In this document: piece after piece, positions 58,501-64,000 of the stretch
How positions within the stretch are numbered: the first letter of the stretch is position 1
Layout of the letters: each line of letters begins with the position of its first letter
From: Biomphalaria glabrata
Taxonomy: Eukaryota > Mollusca > Gastropoda > Planorbidae
Assembly: GCF_947242115.1 (NCBI RefSeq)
Contig: NC_074717.1
Span: forward strand, 39,204,701 to 39,268,700
DNA: 64,000 bases
Direction of reading: 5' to 3'
Program-made: the position numbers and the translations under genes
Notes under the pieces: generated by a model
Database searches by the model: none
The model's input: the letters and a program-made list of their open reading frames with translations, nothing else
Told to the model about the DNA's origin: nothing

Positions 58501-58901
58501 ATAAATAAATATTGAGATATAGATGTCAGCATTATAGTATCGAACCAAACAGTTTTTCAAATGAAATTACATTAATAATTCAATATTTTGTTTTAAAATA
58601 GGTATGCATGGATCAGTTCATCTTCTCCCCGTACTCTATTTCAATGTTTCTTATCATCATTGGCATAATAGAGGGACAAGGATTCGATCTATTGAAGAAT
58701 CAGTTTAAAAAAACAGCAGGTTTGATGTTTATGACAGACATGTCAATCTGGACACCGGCACAATTGGTCAACTTTTATTTTGTGCCCATCAAGTACAGAG
58801 TCTTGTATGACAACTGCGTTTCGCTCCTTGCTGACACATTGTATTCGTACTTGAGATTTGACCATGACAAGTACGACTTAGAAGATAATGATGAACAATA
58901 G
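55563..58901 (+). CDS. MPV17-like protein 2 family member, copy 2
   Basis: Exons 55563-55877 and 58602-58901, split after MIK at the same codon as copy 1, give 204 residues. It shares with copy 1 SRYLLYTNTALS, AGDLIQQNYQR, FGPSVHYWYIGLEKLVPGK, DQFIFSPYSIS and the family signature SIWTPAQLVNFYFVPIKYRV, and ends YLRFDHDKYDLEDNDEQ. The fourth-segment Trp-Asn-x-Tyr-Leu-Ser of many relatives is LLADTLYSYLRF here. Four hydrophobic segments and a basic N-terminus again suggest a mitochondrial membrane protein. The intron is 2.7 kb (150 bases in copy 1) and holds two SINE-A copies and LINE scraps. Confidence 0.93.
56526..56745 (-). mobile_element. LINE 3' tail with zinc-finger-like end
   Basis: The minus frame reads GDYICPTCDRSCVSRIGLFS then HTRSCKG, the C2H2-like tail often found at the end of RTE/Jockey-type LINE proteins. 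It is flanked by TA and GA microsatellites. A second such tail is at 62300-62551. Confidence 0.7.
57004..57177 (-). mobile_element. SINE-A copy in MPV17-like copy 2 intron
   Basis: Minus copy from GTAAAATGTTTTACATGATT to CCAGGCAGCCATTCC. Confidence 0.87.
57421..57567 (-). mobile_element. SINE-A copy, diverged
   Basis: TGATGTTCCTTCAGAGTTGA to CGCACGACCAGCAAGG. More mutated than its neighbour, which suggests an older insertion. Confidence 0.82.
57600..58600. other. Rest of the MPV17-like copy 2 intron
   Basis: Mostly AT-rich unrecognised DNA. 58428-58490 (TATGTGTAATGCACAATTTC, ATTTCCTCAAGGATAAATG) matches the LINE tail at 35365-35410. Confidence 0.5.
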
Positions 58902-59088
58902 GAAGTGGCGGGAGCCTGATTGTTGTCAACTTTCTTTTGAGAAACAAACAAAAAAAGTGTTGTCAACTTTCCTTTGAGAAAAAACTAAAGAAAAGTGTAT
59001 CAATTAGTTTGAAACTAAATTTTTTTTTGTAGTATGGATTATTGTAGTTAGTACTGAGAATAATTTGTCATCTTTAATATACATCTCT

Positions 59089-59094
59089 AATAAA
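59089..59094 (+). terminator. Polyadenylation signal of MPV17-like copy 2
   Basis: AATAAA lies about 190 bases after the stop codon. The spacer 59100-59960 to the next feature shows only TA microsatellites. Confidence 0.5.
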
Positions 59095-59965
59095 GTATCT
59101 AATATATTATATAGTATACATCACATTTATACATATATATTTAATACAATGTTGTTTTTTTCAACTGGTGTTGTTTTATTATTTTATCATCGTTTAAATC
59201 TTTTATATGTTGAAAAGTTAATGTTTAATGATAATGAAAAGCTTGTGTAAAAACGAAAAACAGTCTTTGTAAACTGGAACTAGAATAGTAACCACAAATG
59301 AGTATAACAAAGATTAATTCAGTTAATCTCACTGGCATTTTAATTCCAAGTTAGACTGAACATATAATTGTCAAAAAATACTGTAGATCTAATATTTTAA
59401 CAAATATTTTTCAAAGGTACAAAATCTGCCCAAGTGTTACATTTATATATATATATATTATACTATGGTACTTTGTTAATTTACCAAATCTTATAAATCA
59501 GGTTCAGCTAGCTGGATATACATGATCATAAGAATGTATATGATCTGGTATTATGAACACTAAGGAAACAATTAAAACAATCTGATAATTAAATAAAAAA
59601 TAACAATTATTTTCCATAAAATATTATTTAATTATAAAGGACCTTTTTGTATTGTAAAAATGAGATCTGCAAAATATTAAGAAACTTAAATTAGAAATAT
59701 AAATATAAGTTCTAGCGTGAGGCAAAATAACAGAAATATTTGTTCATGCATAGGTAAATACAAATAGAAAAAATGATTATGATATGTGCAGCATATATAT
59801 ATATATATATATGTATGAGATACATTTTGAGCAATAAAAAATACTCATAAAGTAAATGAGAATGATCAATGTCAGTCATGGGAAAACACAAGATGAAAAA
59901 GAAATAAAACAACAGTAGGCTGGGAATGTAATATACATACATACATACGTGTATGTGAGCACATG

Positions 59966-60197
59966 TGGGAAGCGTGGTCGAGAGGCTAAGAGTGCTTGAA
60001 ATTGGCTTGGCTACCTAGAAGGGGGCTCGAGGTTCGACAACTGACTTGGGCAGAGTTGTGTTTACTGAGCGCCTAAGGGCAGCATGGAAAACCAACTCCT
60101 AGATACCCCCTCCCCCCCACTGGTCCACATATGAGATTGGACCAAAGTGCTCTGAGCATGCTATAAGCATGAAAGTAGCGCTATATAAAAGCTATAA
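59966..60197 (+). mobile_element. SINE-C copy, near full length
   Basis: Starts GGGAAGCGTGGTCGAGAGGC (A-box-like TGGTCGAGAGG), has GAGGTTCGACAACTGACT at the B box and ends GTAGCGCTATATAAAAGC. It lies 35 bases beyond the stop codon of the convergent PIGZ-like gene and may sit in its 3' UTR. Confidence 0.88.
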
Positions 60198-60231
60198 ATA
60201 TATATATGTGTAATTGTGTGCATTTAACAAA

Positions 60232-62557
60232 TTATTGTACTTTCACTATACTTAAACAAAGATCCAGTAAAAACTCATTAAAACTTATTTCATTTTCCCA
60301 CCAACTCATCAGTCTTGGTGGTGCCTCCATGGAAAAATGAGGACAAACACTAGACACCATCACATGGTAATCTGACAAGTGCTTCGTTAGGAGGGCTGTA
60401 GCAGTGGAAGGAAGAAACACAGAGAGTTGGCACTTGCTTTTATTTTCTCTACACAAGGCTGCTGCCGACCGGACAGTCTCAACTAGAACATTTGTTGGAG
60501 CCCCTGCTAGATCATCCAGCCAGATGTTCTGTTTGGTGGGGTCAATAATGAGAAGGCTTCGTGGTGGAGGGTATGTTTTATAGAAAATAGCATGGTGGTA
60601 GGAATCTGGGGATGAGGATACAGAAAGCTGGTAATTTGAAAGTACAGGGACTAATGCAGCTTGGTGCAAGTAGCCATAAATGAAAACCATAGCCAAATTA
60701 AACATTGCCCATACAGTTAATATCATAGTTCGCCCATATGTGATCCCAGATACATATTTCGCTGCCATAACCAAAAACATTGGCAAGGTTGGAATAAGAA
60801 ACCGTGGCTCTTGATGTGGGAACACTGACAATAAACACACAGGAAATAATGACATAGAGACCAACCATAACAAACCATAGTTCTTGTGAGGATGTCTTAC
60901 AAATAATGCAGAGATACCAGTAACTACAAATGGGATTGACAGTGGTCCAATCAAAAGAGGCAAATTTACCAAACTGTGAGTATAATGTGGATGTAGGCCA
61001 TGTTCAGCCAAGTTAGCGGTGTTCATGTTGTACTTTAAAAAATTCCAAGGAGTAATGATTAATGAGGATGCCAAAAGTTCAAAACTGATCATCAAAGAAT
61101 TAAGAGAAAACTGTCCAGTAAGGAGGAGGTCAAAAGAAGTTTTAACAGTATTAAAAAAGTGGACATTGTAATAGATAGTGTCCAGTGCTATAATTATCAC
61201 ACAACTCATTAAAGCACCCAGCCCAGTAAAGAGTATATTTTTTATCTTGTTCTCAAAACCTTGTGAGAAATAAAACCAGAAAATAATTGGCATAAAAGAA
61301 AATGCCAAAAATGTTGGCCTGTTAAAAAAACCAGCAGTGATAACAAGGCCAATCAACATCTGGCAAATGTGTTGCTTGTGAGTGGTGACATTAAGTTTTG
61401 TCTTGAGCACTACCAGCCTTTCTTCTTGTTCCTTCAATTTACAATTTTTTAGCTCATCATCTTCAGCACTTTGTGAAATGTCATCTTCAGAAATGAATTC
61501 TCCAGATTCATCCTTTCTGTTCAATTTAGCATCATTTTTCTTTGTCTCTCCCTTCTGCCGTTCATAAGTTTTTGTTTCATTGTTAGACTGATGTACACCT
61601 TTTCTTTCCTTTTCATAAATGAAAGTCAATTTTCGTCTATGTTCTATGCAGTCCAAACAAGTAAATATTAAAATAAGGATAAAGGCAACAAGCATGGCTT
61701 CAACAGAATTAGAAAAGGTTCTTGTCAAATAGGTCCATGCTATATAAGAGCTGCTATAAAACAGGGTACTTATGTACTGATTCACTTCAAAAGCTCTGGC
61801 TAGTCTCTCAGTAGCAGAGTAACCAACCAGACTAATAAAAGCAAAAGGTAGCCTAGTGGCTATTACAATCTTGACAGCTGATACACGAAACCCTGACAGT
61901 CCTGTAGAGTTTATCCATTTCAAGAAATACAGAGGTGGAGATAACAGCACATACGGGAAGACAATGGAACGTACTGGTGATGATTCATTAAATTCCCATG
62001 CTCGAACGTGTGTTACATTGAGAACATCACCTGTCAGAGAATATAGCAATGAGGTTTAATTAAAGCTTAAAGGCTAATTGCTTTTTATGATATACAGGCA
62101 TAAGATGGGACTATTTATCAAGCAGTACAAATAAACAGAGGCAGATGGATGTATACCTACTATGATCTTCATCAATGTAGTACAATTTTACAAATATATT
62201 AATTCTATAGATTGTAAAAAAAAGTCTAGAAAAAATGAGTATACATTATCTAATTATGATCCAGGGGATCAATACAAGTGCTATAAAGACACCTTTAAAG
62301 AGTGTGATATTGACATTCAAGGCTAGGAATTTGCATGAAGCTGTGAGTCACAAGATACGAAGCAAGGAGAGTGGCCAGCATGAAAGAGCAGCAAACCAAC
62401 AAAAAGTTGAGAGAAGAAGCAGGCCTATCTGCAACTGACCAAACCTACCCATGCCACGTATGCAGCCAGCCTTTCAAAGCGAGGATTAGACTTTACAGTC
62501 ATCTTCATGTTCATATAGGAAATAAAAAATGTGCTCATCTTCGACCCTGAAGTAGGA

Positions 62558-62617
<60 letters not shown>

Positions 62618-62992
62618 ATAGTCTAAAAGTCTCAAATTTGTATATTCTCTTGGTTTTGATAACGACACAAGGCCCTATATTTTGTTGGTTATATATATTA
62701 TACATTTTTTTAAAAACATAATCTCTCTCCTGAATCTTTGTCTCCTCCGTTTACAACAAAAATATAATTAGAGTATTTAAAAAATTAATACAGTTCTATT
62801 TCATTATTTTTAGAATTTTTGAATTTCTTTATATTATGAAGCGTAACTGAAAACAACCTGCTATAAAATATTTTTTTTACCTGCCACAATTTCAAGAGAC
62901 TGAAAAAATTCATCCGGATGGATATAGCTGGGTTGGGGAAACAGGACTGTTATAAAATTAATGAGGATCAGAGTTGTACTTAGTTTGTTCAT
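60232..62992 (-). CDS. PIGZ: GPI mannosyltransferase 4 (PIGZ/SMP3 type)
   Basis: Two minus-strand coding exons, 62992-62881 and 62030-60232, join in phase 1 to about 636 residues. Exon 1 holds a hydrophobic segment and YIHPDEFFQS (residues 23-32), the first luminal motif of this family. Exon 2 has further membrane segments, ITPWNFLKYN (about residues 363-372), HGLHPHYTHSLVN, and HQEPRFL (about residues 443-449), the hallmark of GT22 mannosyltransferases. The enzyme is known to add a fourth, alpha-1,2-linked mannose to the GPI-anchor precursor in the ER lumen, using dolichol-phosphate mannose. A charged insert of about 80 residues (about 174-253, Lys/Glu/Asp/Ser-rich) makes it longer than the roughly 580-residue human protein. 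The start was chosen as the first ATG before the hydrophobic segment. Related GT22 members PIGB and ALG9/12 fit less well because of the YIHPDEFFQS motif. Confidence 0.92.
62300..62551 (+). mobile_element. LINE 3' tail with zinc-finger-like end, in PIGZ intron
   Basis: Reads YPCHVCSQPFKARIRLYSHL then HVHIGNKKCAHLRP and a stop, preceded by a basic HKIRSKESGQHER-like segment. It matches the C2H2-like tail of LINE proteins and is followed by an (AT)n tail. Confidence 0.68.
62561..62613. repeat. (AT)n microsatellite
   Basis: About 26 AT units right after the LINE tail, perhaps grown from it. Confidence 0.93.
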
Positions 62993-63004
62993 GATGATGA
63001 ATCT

Positions 63005-63295
63005 GAAATATAGTAATAATATATTTTAATTGATTTTCACATTATAATATCTAAGTAATATATATATCTAAATGACAGAGTCTATATTATAACTATATAC
63101 TAGATATATAGTGTAGACTGTTACTTGGGTCTTCATTAGAAATCTAGGACCACTTAGCCTAAGAGTAAGACTGTCTTGGCGTCTATCTAAGACTCCCTAG
63201 ATTTATTAAAATTATATACCATTATATGGGAATGAAAATCGGTATTAGTTTAATAATAATACTATATTATTGTATATTAATACTAATATACCTCA
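63005..63295. other. Upstream region of the PIGZ-like gene
   Basis: AT-rich with TAGATATA and TATAGT motifs. No promoter element can be assigned. Confidence 0.4.
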
Positions 63296-63299
63296 CATA

Positions 63300-63690
63300 A
63301 TCTATATTTTCTAAAGCCATGTTGGTATGGAGTAAGGACATTATGTTTGTCTAAGTGGTTTATGATGTTGCTACATATTATGTGTTCTAGGATTTTACAT
63401 GTGATGCTGGTAAGTGATACTGGTTTGTAGTTTCCTGGGTGTGATTTTAATCCTTTTTTAAATAGAGGGGTGACATTAGCTTCTTTCCAGTCCCTTGGTA
63501 CTCTGCCCAGGTTAAGAGATGCCTGAAAAAGTATTTTGAAAACTGGTGCTAGCTCATTGCTTAGTTCTTTGAGTAATCTAGCTGGAATACCATCAGGTCC
63601 AGATGCTTTATTAGGTGTGATGTTGGCTAATAGTTTTTGGATTCCCTTCCCTTGACTTAATGTATGACCATAGGTTTTTGTTGTTATCTT
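63300..63690 (-). mobile_element. CR1-type LINE reverse transcriptase, N-terminal part
   Basis: The minus strand reads TPNKASGPDGIPARLLKEL, NELAPVFKILFQASLNLGRV, PRDWKEANVTPLFKKG, NYKPVSLTSITCKILEHI and NVLTPYQHGF. These are the first reverse-transcriptase blocks of CR1/Jockey-type LINEs, almost unbroken. It may be the same family as the tails at 615, 1399, 19138 and 43001, but it ends before the catalytic FADD box. Confidence 0.87.
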
Positions 63691-63837
63691 TAGATATTAC
63701 ATTGTATATGTATTCACTCTGCAGCTGTTTGCTTACTTTTTGGGTTAGGTGTTTAATTTTTATGTACTTTTTATAAACTCTTTCTGCCTTAGTTTCTTTA
63801 AAATTTCTATATAGGTTTTCATCTAACGACCTTCAAA

Positions 63838-64000
63838 TCCTAGCTCTGGAGACCATTAATACCTTCAAGCCTAGTGCTATTTTTGCATACACTGATGGGT
63901 AGGCATCAATAGATTCTGGAAGAGCAGGCTATGGAGCCTACATCGACTTTCTTGGCTCTTACTCAGTAAAAATCTTTGGACCATGTGGTAGTGTTTGCAG
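63838..64000 (+). mobile_element. LINE RNase H domain fragment, runs off the window
   Basis: The plus strand reads LALETINTFKPSAIFAYTDG then, after a stop, GRAGYGAYIDFLGSYSVKIF. TDG and GYGAYI are the opening motif of the RNase H domain found in I/Jockey/R1-type LINEs. It is truncated by the window edge and broken by at least one stop. Confidence 0.7.

Noticed and set aside
1-64000. tRNA genes suggested by GGTTCAAACCC and GGTTCGAATCC B boxes
   Set aside because: Each such box lies at a fixed place inside a SINE copy. No cloverleaf with an intact acceptor stem was found.

Overview
The window looks like nuclear DNA of a gastropod mollusc, most likely a freshwater pulmonate snail of the Biomphalaria/Bulinus kind. 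It is AT-rich, its genes are split by GT-AG introns, and it carries three families of tRNA-derived SINEs, many LINE ends, hAT-type elements and long AGATCTAG-rich tracts. The snail assignment is inference from overall style and from protein families, not from a species marker.

Six host genes can be supported, and most of the rest is transposon-derived. Left to right: (1) the 3' part of an RGK-family (Rad/Gem/Rem) small GTPase, + strand, exons at 2158-2246, 8015-8207 and 8815-9083, with the P-loop exon off the left edge; its first visible intron holds a very young 2.9-kb LTR element. (2) A LigE/LigB-type ATP-dependent DNA ligase, + strand, about ten exons from about 20052 to 28195, with a 2.2-kb hAT element and several SINEs in its introns. 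(3) Ribosomal protein eL13, + strand, three coding exons 36264-38754 plus a 5' TOP-like non-coding exon. (4) and (5) Two tandem MPV17-like (MPV17L2-type) genes, + strand, 48415-49230 and 55563-58901, each split at the same codon. (6) A PIGZ/SMP3-type GPI mannosyltransferase 4, - strand, 62992-60232, convergent with the second MPV17-like gene. No operon logic applies; the host genes look functionally unrelated apart from the MPV17-like pair.

Transposon archaeology dominates the gaps. A 4.34-kb terminal-inverted-repeat element (43404-47743) carries a THAP-domain gene on + and a SWIM zinc-finger gene on -, the layout expected of an ISL2EU-like transposon. A three-level nest (40.08-43.15 kb) has a LINE split by a hAT element with a perfect 8-bp target duplication, itself split by a second hAT-type element with its own perfect 8-bp duplication. 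Further TIR elements lie at 10988-11448, 21360-23543, 29153-29281, 29364-30636, 33954-34976, about 39359-39455 and 46438-46623. Two arrays stand out: a 60-bp satellite of 16 units with a nine-unit higher-order duplication (13325-14284), and a 40-bp minisatellite of about 16 units (17628-18277) that seems to have grown out of a LINE reverse-transcriptase tail. The right edge runs into two more LINE fragments in opposite orientation.
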